DNA of 64,000 bases from the NCBI GenBank assembly GCA_963402885.1, contig OY727102.1:8432001-8496000 (forward strand), in the 5' to 3' direction. The DNA is from Antedon bifida. Lineage: Eukaryota; Echinodermata; Crinoidea; Comatulida; Antedonidae. Shown here piece by piece: positions 9,741 to 21,419 of the stretch; the first letter of the stretch is position 1, and every line of letters starts with the position of its first letter. Position numbers and translations under genes: made by a program. A model generated the notes under the pieces. That model saw nothing but the letters and a program-made list of their open reading frames with translations, ran no database searches and was not told the origin of the DNA.

Positions 9741-12700
9741 TCACAGCAGAACTTTTGAATTGTTATCAGTTTCATTGTCAGTCTCTGAACAACGCTTTTT
9801 GAATTGTTCCTCCTTTGGGTTGAAATAATATGTTTCATTTTCGAGTTGACAAAATAGTTCTTTTTTACGCAAATTGCATGAACGACACATGCTGATAAAA
9901 ATGACGGTAAATATCATTGCCCAGAATGACAATCCACAAGCTATTATCAGTGTGACTAATCTATTGTTCAAATGCCAAGCAGCAGTATCATCGTCTATCT
10001 TGGTTCGATTCGTATCAGATGGCAGTAGACTAGGCATAGACGTAGGAGGCCTAAGCGTTGGGTTGTATGTTCTTGCTTTGTCCACCAACGAAACACTCGG
10101 TGGTACTAAATGTTCTGGAACTGAATTAAAAAGAAAACACATGGTACATTAAGCCCGGTGGACACTTCTATAGCTATCGGCTGAGCCAACTGAATGACAC
10201 GAATAACACTTTGCTCACAGAGTGCGTCGGACAATTTGCGAGGAATCGGCCACGTGTGTGCCGGTGAGGAAAATATCTATCGTGTTTAATATTGTTTGTC
10301 ACGCGTGTCATTTTCCTCAAAATGTGCGCCGAACTAACAGATAATAAATCTACTGCACATTTACATTCTAATTTATTATAAGTCAGTGCGCGCCGTAATA
10401 GTGTTAGGGAGTTTTCGCAGGAGCACGTTAACTTTAACGGATGACGTCAACATTCTACTCATTTGCATAACAACGTAGTTCAGCCAATAGTTGTGATACC
10501 CCTTACTTATTTTGTTTGTTTACATAGCGACGATCGTTAGAATCATTTTAATTGATAATATTTTTATTTAATAATTATTTTCCAAAGTCTTAGAAGTCAT
10601 ATTATTTTTTATTTATACTATCTATTATTTTTAGACCCGCTATATATTTTGTACAAATATTACTATTTTGAAATAAAACTAAAGCAATGATTGACTCCGG
10701 AGTTTGATGTTGGTACCTTTAACACCAAAGCACTGGTGGGTCCTCGCAGTTGGCCATCCGGAGAACGTTCAGCTGTTCAACTCTGGAGTTGTTTGATTTT
10801 ACCTTTCACACCAAAACATCGGGGCGTCAATTCCGGAGTGTAGAACGCAACGTACGTGTCACGCACGCAACATACGCTGCTCGTATTAAAACAAATCATA
10901 GAATACCTTGGGTCTAGGCTTAGACAGTCAATACCTAGGCTAGTTTAATCATGCATATTTAGTGATAAATAGTATATTGCGATGAACAATTCTTATTGTT
11001 TGGCTTAATTAAAAACATAGCTTTAAATTTACCATTTGTTCTCTTATTTTGGCAGAATTTTAATGATTCTTCCATGTTTCGATACACGAAACATGCAGAT
11101 CGATTTGTTTACAAAAAGTGGGCGGAGCTTGCGCTTGCTATTGGGAAATATCGTTGAAGTTTACCTGCTCTTACGAAAACTTCCTATTATCGCGTACTGA
11201 AGGCATAAGTACTGTATATTCGTCCGATAGAACAGTTTGCGGCACATTTTTTAGTGAGCAAATTGTTATTCGTGCCAGTTGGCTCAGCCGATAGCTATAG
11301 TGTGCGCCGGGCTTGATTAAATGTTAGTAATGATCAAGAAAACGGTCTTAGTGATATTAATCATGAAGATAAACGATGATAATAGGGACTTTACGAAACA
11401 CGACGGGAAGCCATGAGCATTAGCAAAGTGGGCGGAGCTTAGCGTGAAATTCCGTCGTCTTAACTGTTTGAGGATGAAAAAGTTGCCATTTTCCCGTTTA
11501 CGGTGAACGACTAGAAGTATTGTAGGCTACATATTACCTTAAACGTACAGTTCAAATTACACTTAAACGTGAACATTTTAAAACTCTAAATAATATTTGA
11601 ACTTCTAATTTAATTGGTTAACAAAATAACATTTGTATTGGGTTAAAATGGCTGTTTTAAAAGCAATATATTCTGCGCAGCGTTTGAATGCGAGGCTCCT
11701 AGCTAGGAAAGCTAGGCATATGCTGTTCCACCAGAGCCAAGCGATTCAGAAGGGCCCCATGCCACAAGACAGGGGAGGGAGAGAGATACTGTCGGTCGTC
11801 GTCGTCTTCGTGCAAGGGTTCGTAACTAATAAAACGGCTATGTTGACTTTATATGATTTTACGCTCTAGCAAACACCGGATATTCGTCGTCCTCCCCTAA
11901 CCGTCCCTAATTTTGATGACGACGATGATGATGACGATGATGATGATGATAATGATGATGACGATGATGACGAAACTTACAATGATGATGATGGTGATGT
12001 GATATTATAATGGTCAAAACGATATTGTTTTGCAAATGGATGATAGGATAATAATGATATGATAATGGTGATACGATATTGTTTTGCAAATGGGTGATAG
12101 GATAATAATGATATGATAATGGTCATACGATATTGTTATGTAAATGGGTGATAGGATAATAATGATATGATAATGGTCATACGATATTGTTATGTAAATG
12201 GGTGATAGGATAATAATGATATGATAATGGTGATACGATATTGTTATGTAAATGATGATACGATAATAATGATAATAGTGATACGATATTGTTATGTAAA
12301 TGGGGGATACGATAATAATGATATGACAATGATATGGCAATAGTGATGATACGATATTAGTGATATTGATGATAGTGATGAATTGTGGTGATATGCACAA
12401 TTATGATGATATTGAATGGTGCTAATGATAGGGATTGCGATGAGGAGGCCCAGGACAATTACTAAAATAAGGAGGAAAACCTACCACTTGAACCATTACA
12501 CCACGAATGTCTAACAACATTGACGTCATCAATGGCAATGTCCGATTTGTCACTGTTGCCCCGTATTCCTTCAAATACAATCTATTTAAATGGTAAAAGT
12601 ATGAAATATTTGTGAGTTTTCGCAGGAGCACGTAAACGTTAACTTTACGGATGACGTCAACATTATACTCATTTGCATAACAGTTGCGCAACGTACTTTT

Positions 12701-15700
12701 TTTTATTTCGCTTCGACAGGAAGTGTAGACCGCAACGCATGTGTCGCGCACGCAACATACGCCGTTCGTTATAAACCGTGGTTAAAACAAATCATGGAAT
12801 ACACTGTGCCTAGATACTAGGCTTGTTTAATCATGCATATTATATAATATATATAAAATAGCATATTGCGATAAACAATTCTTCTTATTGTTTGGCGTAA
12901 TTAAAAACATAACTTTAAATTTGCAATTTGTTTTCTTAATAATTTTGGAGAAATTTAATGATTCTTCCATGTTTTTAATTGACGCTATTTTTCAGAAATA
13001 AGGTTCTCGACACGACGCACGTAAATAAATTTGTTAGTAATGCCTGCCCACCCGCAGATCGATTTGTTTACAAAGTGGGCGGAGCTTGCGCGTTGCGTGT
13101 TGGGAAATAGCGTTAACTTTCAAGTTAACTTTTACGTGCTCTACCTGCTAAAACTCCCTAATAATTGAAACTGTTTACGTAACTTGTAAAAAAGAGAAAC
13201 ATGTACGGGAAAACACGACCTTACATGGGTTATTGTAAATAAAATTTGCTAAATGCAACTAAATTGTTAATTTAACATTTTTAAAATGAATATTATGAAA
13301 TTATGACAAAATAATTAATGATAAAATTACGAACCTGAAATTCTTTATAAGATCTGATATTGATTTTCATATCGTACCATTTGTTTCCTTGGTTACCATG
13401 TAAACTAAACAGAGTATATGTAAGATCGTCGGAATTGACATCTGTTTTGTAAACATTCAATCTAAAATAACAGGAGACAATAAAGCACATTAAAGTGTGA
13501 ATTAAGCCCGTGTGGAAAGAAAGATCCAGCAAATCAGAGATTTCGTCGTGCCATAGAACCAATTTGTGTGACGATAGAGAGGGCGCACTGCAGAATAAGT
13601 TGATAATCTGTTATTTTAAATATATCAACACTATGACACGTAATCGTATCGAGATGCAATACATTGACTATGTTTTAATTTTGTTCATTAGGATTTCAAC
13701 GTTCATTGCAATTGGATTTCTTATTTTATACGAAATTCAACAAGTAACGTACGGTCCAATGCTTCGTTCACTGCTATCACCGTACATGTAATACCAAAAT
13801 GATACACATATAGCAGACGCTGGGCCTATTGGTGGCGTCGCAATTCTGGCAGCCTGACCTTCCGTATGAGACGACGATTCTATATACATGTAAAAGCCTG
13901 AGAAATATTCAGAATTTTATGTTTCAATATTTATACAAAATAGTAGTATTCTAACCTATTGAAATAAGTAATAAATGTGCAGAGGCTTAGAAGGAATTAT
14001 TATTCATTTATTTAGACTTTTTTGTATGGGTGGGTCTACAGAGAAACGGCTCTGTGTACCACCTATACAATGTAATTTCATAAGTAGAAAAGCTCTGAAC
14101 AAAATCTTAGAATGTTCGTTTGCGATAAAATAATATAATAATCTATCTAATCTTTTAAAAATATTGGCACACACAAAAAACAATGAAAACAACGGAAAGG
14201 GAGTATTTTTACATAAAGTATAGAAGATCCATACCTCCAAAAGTAGAATTATCGGCAGTATGACCAGAGGGTGGGCCTGTTCCATTCGTCGGCGTTTTCC
14301 CTGTTTGTCTTACCCAGTCAAAATCATCAGTGAGTACCTGTCTATAATTACAAATGTCGCCTTCTTCGAAGTCACATGATCCATCGTTTTTAGAACCTAC
14401 AAATAAATTATTGTTTGTGCTTATTAGATTTTTAACTGAACTTTCACCCTAAAATACAGTTTAGCAAGCAGCGAAATTGCAGCAATCGAGTTCTTTGAGA
14501 AAAGTTTAATTGATATAACATAACGGCTGATGTAATGTTATTGAGAAGGTGGACACACGTGCTATATCCACCCTCAATAAATAAGTCACAAGGATTGATT
14601 ACGCACACAGCAGTTACATTTACTGGAAGTGAAGCTAACCATACTATTATGAGATAAACCAATCAGTGGCATCACTCTATTTTGTCAACTATTCAAATTT
14701 TACTTTGTATTTTGATAAATACAGATTACGCTTGCTACGTAACAATAAGCCTACACATCAAAGTATTTAATCATAGCTAAAAACAAAACAAATGAATTAG
14801 ATTTTGTTTCAATAATACGTTATACATGTTTTCGGCTTAAAAAATACTTACTAGTGTTAGAAATTATAAAATCATCAAGTCCAATAATACCAGCAGAACT
14901 ATTTACCTGTCCCTCAACAACAATCTGAAATTGAATGATAAAGTTATAAAAGATACAATAGATAATTGAATCGTTAATGTTTTAAGATAAGACGCTAACT
15001 TCGCTCGCGTCCCATCTAAGTCGTGCCCACAGATGGTTCTCGAATACACATTCATTTTATTTCAGCGTAAAAAAACTGTAAATTTCAAATGTACGTATCG
15101 CGCAGGACTATAATACATGTCGTTTACAGAAACGAATACATAGATACGATGATTTATGTAGTTAACTACTACTGGAAATTGCTTCATAAAGAGAAACTCA
15201 GTGTCACAAAATGAGTCCACATGTTTTATTATAAACAAACTCAATTTGTGTTTTGTATGTAACATTAGGATTGAGAGATGGGGAAGAGGATGGGTACAGA
15301 GAGGAACAATTTTTAAATATATTCTTTATCCACTCAGTAACGAAATATGTTGTTCATGATTTTTAGGCCTATAAATAATAATTATACCACTAAATACAGT
15401 AAAACATTTGCAATACTTTGTTAAAACTGTCACTGTCTTAGTCGATTGAAATATTAAGGTATATGTAACGATACACCACTACGACGTTTATATTTTTTGT
15501 AATAATTAATACAAACTTTGAGGAGCTGTGTGTTTATCTAACAGTAGCCATACTCACAGTAATAAAGTTTATTTGTATATGTGTTTATATATCTAACAGT
15601 ACTCACCCTTACAGTAAGAAATTTGCCATTCAAATGGTGACCAAAAATGGGTAATACGTATTATCAGTATTGCAATACTATATCTAAAGGTTTTAAGTTT

Positions 15701-18700
15701 ATCCCCCAAGGGCCCATAAATTTACCTACTTGTGTAAACCAAATAATTATGCTTGGAGACTTGAGATTGGAATGTTCTATTCATCGCAAATCAATACATT
15801 TTGTATAAACGTATATTAAATCTATCAAAATAGTATTGTTTTAAAGACTGTTCAATCGGTTTTCAGCTATTTAATACAATTATCGTAGAAGGATTCAAAG
15901 CACCCTCGTATTCTTATGTGCGGGTATTTTTCAGCATTGACATCCATTAGGCAGTGTATACCACGATCGGAAAACACCCCTACTTGGGGCAAATCGTTGA
16001 ACCTAAATTCGTTTTAATTGTCAATAACTAATTATCTAACTTAACCTAATTAGTCTTATGGGTTTCATTAGGTGTTAAAAATCAGTATCGACAGTATGTA
16101 CCAACTTTATATACCATCTAGACTTGCCCCAAGTCTGTATTTATTGTCTTTTTTTTTATTTATTTGTTTTTATTTCGACCGCGATTTTTGTCTGAAAATA
16201 CAGACTTGTGAAACACGTATAGAAATCGATTTGCAGACCGCAAACATCCGATAAGAATGACGTAGGATATCATACCGTATTTGGCTATATGGGGCGGGCG
16301 GTTCGTAAATATGGATTTCGAATCAACCAATGATCATTTTGTTTCAAAATGAAAAAGATCGAGTACGTACGTACAGTGCTGAATGTACGATCGAGACTGA
16401 ACAACTGTTGAAATACAAAATCGTGTTGCCAAGTTGTTTTGTTTATTAATTGTTTAGTTCTGGCCTAGGCCTCCTTCGTAGGGCTACTCAACTCGTACGT
16501 ATGACCTGCCAAATAAAACGCCAATAAGGTACATACCACTACCGACCGGCACACAACAGGGCTACACCACCACACAGAACAGGACAGGGTCTGGGTGGGA
16601 ATTAAATCAAATTTTCTCCGCATAATAAATGATCCATTCAAAGTTTGATTTGGCGGAGAAGCTAGCCTATCATGTTCTTGGGAAAAATCTCATCAAATGT
16701 TACTAGGCATATAAAATCATTTCTAGCCTTCAGAAACTTTCATCAATGTACCCAACCAAGTACACATATTCTCTAAACGTAACATAGCGCATGCGCATCG
16801 TCTTAGATGTTGAGTCTTTGAAAGTCTGAAATATGAATATTAAAACGACGTACGAGTGAGTAGCCAATGGCATGCGGCTGAAACTAGTCAATTGGATAAT
16901 TTATGCACCAAGAATTCTTGGTGTCAAACCACGTGACTTATGCGTGTTTCCCCAGACGGAGTATCCAAACTCAAGTAATACACGTATGAAACGCCATATG
17001 TGCAAAAATATTTATATTTTTACAAAACTCCGTCTGGAGCCCAGACTATATACCATCGTGTAAAAATTCCAGAAGTTACGCGTGATTTACCAAATTTTGC
17101 CCTTACGTAAATTTATATATAGATATATGCAAACTTACACGACGATTCAATGGATTTTGAACACGTATCGATGCTTCATTCCATCTATTACCCTTATCCC
17201 CGGTGACGGTGAATACAAGTTCCATGCTATCAGCATCTTGTATATAGACATTCAAAGTTATATTCTGAGAGCCGTGCATATAGTACCACAACTTAAAATC
17301 CTTCAAAATGAAAGTAAAGTATTTTATCATTATAGGCTTATAGTAGAATGGCTTAACAAGCACGTGGCTAGCATTTGCCAAAACTGTTTCTGTTTCCCTA
17401 TTGCTTTCGTAAGCCTTTATTTGTAAAGAGAGGTCGTTTTCATTTTCAAATATTATGTAAAATCAGAAATATATGTAATTTATTTTATCATAACCCGAAA
17501 ATAGATTATTAATAAAATTATCAAGGCTATACTGAGTTTAATTGGGAATTAAGTTACTGCCAAAACGAAATTGAGACAGCACATGCTTTTGAAATGTAAA
17601 AGTATCCAAAAAGTATGGACAAAATTCAACAACATGATTATAAAATGCTATACACTTGAAGAAACCGTACATGATTGGCTAGACATTGTTATTGGAACAA
17701 AAAGTGAAAATGTCAATGAATTATTATCATTGTTTACTTTTTGTATTTATAAAACACATTTTATTAAAACATTAGAAAAGCATTCAAAAATGAGATCAAA
17801 AGTCGTCTGGAACTTGTTCCGATTTGAGCTAAAAAATCTTATACAGAATCAATATGCTTGTAACATAAACAAGGCAAAAAAGAAATGGGGTAACGTAAAA
17901 AGAAGAAATTAAATGTATTAATTTTTAATTGTTTCATTATTATTTTAATTTTTATTTATATATATATATATTTAAAACTTTATTTTAATGACATTTTATA
18001 CAATTTCTATATATAACTACAATGTGTAATATCAAGAATGAAATAAAAGTGGGTTGGCCCCATGAAAGAGAAAAAAAAAAGGGAATTAAGTTACCGGAAC
18101 TGGAATCAGTTAATTAGCTAACACAATCTAAGGTTTCCGGTTAGAGGCAAAAACATAATTATTACATAATTTCCTATTAAATACGTATATTAATACAATA
18201 GAATAATAATCAATTTACAACTATTATTTGTCTATAATTATACATACATCTAAACTATCAAACTAGTTTGATAAAAAAAGAAGTGTGATATGCCCAAATA
18301 TGGTAGTGATATGAAATCATCATGTCCATATATGAGCACATCACATTTTGTTGTCATAGTTAGACAGAGCATTCCAGCGTGTTATCAACCCTGAATACTT
18401 ACAATAACAGCAGTAGTGGTTAGGAATGGGCTTGTAGTGGTTGCACTGTTTCCTGAATCAACATATAAGTTTCCCACTAAAAAAAACAGCCAAAATTAAG
18501 CAATTAAATAGGCCTATATATTTTTTTAATAGCCCGGATATTCCCGATTTCATTCTTGATATCCACTTCGCTCAAAGAGTATGGATACAATGTTCCTTGG
18601 AAGAAATCGCTAAATTGAAAACTTTTTGGACTACAAAATGTAGGTCCAGTGTACACAATTATAACCCGTGTGCACTTCAAGAACCCAGTTCATCATTCTA

Positions 18701-19999
18701 AACGAGTAGGGGGTTACCCCAGTGTGAACAGGTTCACAAAATATCCCCTATATCAAGGGGATTACCACCTATCTGATAGGACAGTGATTAATTTTCTATT
18801 GGTAATTCTTGGCCACATGTGCCTAAGACATAAAATATAAACTAAAATAGTATATCGAATCATCCTGCCATTAAAATAGTATATTAAGATTAATAATGTA
18901 ACTTAATTATCAAAGGATTAAAATGAACACATTAATCCAAATTAATTCAAATTTAATAATAGACCATAAGTTTGACCATCGGATTAAAAATGTATCAAAA
19001 TTAACCTCCGTGATTACACAATAATAGGCCTAAGAACTGTCAATTGTAGAATCGATAATTCATAAATTAATATTATGATCATAACTAACTCATGATTAAT
19101 GAGAAATGCAGTAAATATGTTGAGGAACAATGGTATATTTATATTTGGTAAAATTATTACACACAAACTTGAAATATAAGAATAGTAGTGCTGGATTTAT
19201 TTCACAGAATGACATTAATAAAAAAACACAGGATTGATTGATTGATTTATTGCGTTCGTTATTGCGTGCGTTTAAATAATGATATAGTACGGTAAATAAA
19301 CGCGCGCGTAAACCTGACAACATGATAACCGTTTACAGAATAAGTATAAAGTGTGATCAATATAATATGGACGGGTTTTTTACCTCTTGGGTATGTGCTG
19401 TTAGAACTTGGTACCTTTGATTGCGTGTGATTCACCTTCCAACCTTCTACTGTCCAATCACAGAGGGGATAAATCATATCATCAAAAGTACAGTTCTGCG
19501 CTTCAATTGTAGTAACTAAGCAAGTGAAAGTAAACAGACAAAAGAAAATTGTTTAATAGTACTTTAAATAAACAACACAATGACGTCATAACTGATTCAT
19601 TATGATTTAATATTTTTGTATTATTGCGTGCCATTTTTTAAAAGCAGCAATTTATGATTAACATCATTTTTATTCGTGTATAAAATATACAAAATACAGC
19701 CAAGGGCTAAACGTATTGCATTTAGTAATGGTTTTTAAAAATTAAGCCTATAAAAAAAAACCATTTACAATGATTTAAAAATACATATAAATATAAAGAT
19801 AATATGGAAACTCCAAATACAATACCTTATTCTTCGAATGAATACGAAGACATAGAAGACATTCAATTCATGGTATGGAATATTTTTAAAGCCTTACTAA
19901 GGAATGTTTGCAAAAGATATTAATATTAATGCTAATAACCATAAAGCACTTACTTGATAATGCGGCAATAAGCCAGAGACTAAGTGTCGCAATTTCCAT
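9741..19999 (-). CDS. Type I membrane protein with two MAM domains (10 exons, 460 aa)
   Basis: Exons in transcript order: 19999-19954, 19500-19384, 18476-18403, 17300-17139, 14924-14852, 14396-14235, 13897-13753, 13461-13335, 12581-12485, 10120-9741. All borders are GT-AG and all phases agree (1,1,0,0,1,1,2,0,1). Residues 1-15 are a signal peptide. MAM1 spans about 18-157 (NCTFDD start; [35 protein letters not shown]). MAM2 spans about 165-327 ([43 protein letters not shown]). A Pro/Ser/Thr stalk, one transmembrane helix (about 389-413) and a 47-residue cytoplasmic tail follow. MAM domains mediate extracellular adhesion or assembly, so a cell-surface adhesion role is inferred. Transposons lie very close to two splice sites. 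Confidence 0.88.
10407..11184. mobile_element. MITE family B, copy 1 (nested in A2)
   Basis: The left end GGGAGTTTTCGCAGGAGCACG is echoed in inverse at the right (TACCTGCTCTTACGAAAACTTCC). Interior landmarks ACTTTAACGGATGACGTCAA and AAGTGGGCGGAGCTTGCGC are shared with B2 at 12611. It holds foldback repeat C, giving three levels of nesting. Confidence 0.75.
10690..10845. repeat. Foldback repeat C, copy 2 (nested in B1)
   Basis: Two degenerate head-to-tail units, each running from CTCCGGAGTT or CTCTGGAGTT through TACC and CACCAAA. The second unit closely matches 5497-5597. B2 lacks this block, which marks it as an insertion in B1. Confidence 0.6.
11915..12000. repeat. GAT/GAC triplet microsatellite
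   Basis: An imperfect run of GATGATGAC triplets. The histidine-rich reading frame on the opposite strand is a by-product. Confidence 0.85.
12030..12330. repeat. 54-bp minisatellite
   Basis: Units starting GGGTGATAGGATAATAATG recur exactly 54 bp apart (12092, 12146, 12200), with more degenerate copies on either side. It lies in the last intron of the MAM gene. Confidence 0.85.
12611..13160. mobile_element. MITE family B, copy 2
   Basis: The left end GAGTTTTCGCAGGAGCACG is inverted at the right as CGTGCTCTACCTGCTAAAACTC. The shared interior includes GGATGACGTCAACATT near the left and AAAGTGGGCGGAGCTTGCGC near the right. It lies 29 bp from the start of MAM exon 9, within intron 8. Confidence 0.78.
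15001..17127 (-). mobile_element. H-family repeat, copy a (Helitron-like candidate), interrupted by Q
   Basis: It shares long blocks with 40440-41580, 45770-46240 and 56300-59468 (AACCCAATTTGTGTTTTGTATG-like, ATATATTCTTTATCCACTCAG, TTTATATACCATCGTG). Read on the minus strand it begins ATCTATATATAAATTTACG after an A, compatible with a Helitron TC 5' end; a fragment at 54482 ends CATCTAG before T on the minus strand, compatible with a CTAG 3' end. No Rep protein is present. Non-autonomous Helitron is inference. The 5' end stops about 12 bp inside intron 4 from the MAM exon 4 donor. Confidence 0.55.
16119..17046. mobile_element. Unclassified element Q with hairpins at both ends
   Basis: The 928-bp insert lies between two copies of the 11-bp duplication TATATACCATC (16108-16118, 17047-17057). 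Uninterrupted versions of the site are present at about 41512 and 59398 in other H copies. The left end forms AGACTTG-CCC-CAAGTCT, then a 13-bp stem (16130-16142 with 16196-16208). The right end forms GTCTGG-AGC-CCAGAC, then an 11-bp stem (16952-16962 with 17027-17037). There is no coding capacity and no poly(A) tail. I do not recognise the class. Confidence 0.7.
17558..18080 (+). mobile_element. 5'-truncated LINE relic with 14-bp target duplication
   Basis: Flanked by GGGAATTAAGTTAC at 17544-17557 and 18081-18094, and ends in an A-run after AATAAA-like sequence. The coding remnant at 17571-17912 resembles the C-terminal zinc-binding tail of LINE reverse transcriptases (H-x4-C spacing, then KVWTKF), with a frame break at its start. 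It sits in intron 3 of the MAM gene, opposite in orientation. Confidence 0.75.
18640..18840 (+). repeat. Dispersed repeat L, copy 1
   Basis: Matches 37880-38100 in inverse: blocks include TTGGCCACATGTGCC, TATCTGATAGGACAGTGATT and CAGTTCATCATT. I do not recognise the family. Confidence 0.65.
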
Positions 20000-20685
20000 T
20001 ACTTTTTGCTGGATCAGAGCTTTTCCAAGTAAGTGTCTCTCGTCAACAGGCCTTTGACAAGAAAACAACAACCTAATAATTGTCTTGGGTAAATGCGTTA
20101 CAGGACTCTTTATTATAACTATTAATACTCTTCCGTCCGTCGAACAGTTTGTGTCAGGAGACACGTGATTGAATGTTATCAAAATAAAGTGGAAATAAAT
20201 GTATACCATGTAGAATTGTGTGCGCTGCTACTTCAAACTCTTGTTTTCAATCGTTGTGTTGCTGCTGCATTTGCTTCTGTTTTGAATAACCGGTTCATCT
20301 GGTATTTATGAGTTTATGAGTTTATGCAATAGCGGATGTAATACTTATAACCTGGCCAAATGTCTAGAAGGTTTACAACAACAACAGCAAGTCCAATGTT
20401 TATGTCTATGTCTACTATGAGTCTGTCTGTTCATTATATTATGCTTCATTTCACTTAAATTATTATTTTAAACTGGGACATGTAGTATCAAGAAAGATGT
20501 GGATGTTAGAGAGAGATATTGAGGACATTCCAATGAATGTTTAAAATGCCCACATTCCATGTCCGCTAAAAACCACACAATAAGCAATTGGAAAACAGAA
20601 GAACTAGCATTAACTTGTGTTTCAATACACTGTGGTCTCCCACACTAAATGGGTCCTGGAATTTCCCTATTATCAAATGAGCACT
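20000..20685. other. 5' flank of the MAM gene
   Basis: The presumed promoter side of the minus-strand MAM gene. I see no reliable promoter motif, coding exon or repeat. Confidence 0.4.
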
Positions 20686-20689
20686 GTTA

Positions 20690-21035
20690 CAACCGGTAAT
20701 GTAGAAAACGCCAGCTGATGTAGAAACAAACGTTAATGTAAAACAATCAACCGCTAATGTAGTAAAACCACCAGCTAATGTAGAAACAAACGTTAATGTA
20801 GAACAATCCACCGCTAATGTAGTAAAACCACCAGCTAATGTAGAAACAAACGTTATTGTAGAACAATCCACCGCTAATGTAGTAAAACCACCAGCTAATG
20901 TAGAAACAAACGTTAATGTAGAACAATCCACCGCTAATGTAGTAAAACCACCAGCTAATGTAGAAACAAACGTTAATGTAGAACAATACATCGCTAATGT
21001 AGTAAAACCACCAGCTAATGTAGAAACACCAATAG
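20690..21035. repeat. 60-bp minisatellite
   Basis: Five copies with strict 60-bp spacing (AGTAAAACCACCAGCTAATG at 20761, 20821, 20881, 20941, 21001) plus partial flanking units. Each unit contains three TAATGTAG words about 20 bp apart, so a 20-bp unit was probably amplified into a 60-bp one. Sixty is a multiple of three, so long open frames exist on the minus strand by construction. Confidence 0.9.
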
Positions 21036-21194
21036 CTTAATGTAGTAAATAAAAATCAACACAACGATCAACACATTCTTTGTACACTTTTATTTTAAGG
21101 TCTGATAAACTAAATTATAATATTAAAACAATTTAATTTAATTTTTTTTTCTTTTATTACTAAAATATATTCATTTCATAATGACGTTTCATAA

Positions 21195-21415
21195 TATTCA
21201 TAACCTAACATATTCATTTCTTAAACATTTTAAACACATTCACTTCTTAGCGTATTCATTTTTTAGCATATTTATTTCTTGGCATATTTATTTCTTAACA
21301 TTCGTTTCTTACCGTATTCATGTTTTAACACATTCATTATCTCAACATCATTTCCTAACATAATCATATTTTAGCATATTAATTTCTTAAAATATTCATT
21401 TCTTAACATTTTTTA
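21195..21415. repeat. Degenerate short tandem repeat (ATTCATTTCTTAACAT-like)
   Basis: About a dozen diverged units of roughly 16-22 bp of the form CATATTCATTTCTTAA. Confidence 0.7.
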
Positions 21416-21419
21416 TTTA

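Larger units (their letters stand above)
10153..11316. mobile_element. MITE family A, copy 2, interrupted by B1
   Basis: Both ends match A1 (GCCCGGTGGACAC...; GTGTGCGCCGGGC), with TTAA outside each (10149-10152, 11317-11320). The extra 750 bp relative to A1 is the nested B1. It sits in the last intron of the MAM gene, 32 bp from the start of exon 10. Confidence 0.8.

Noticed and set aside
11907..12400. His/Ile/Tyr-rich minus-strand frames
   Set aside because: They are products of the GAT microsatellite and the 54-bp minisatellite.
20566..20991. Minus-strand open frame of 141 codons with 20-residue repeats
   Set aside because: It is entirely explained by the 60-bp minisatellite; there is no start context, splice site or domain.
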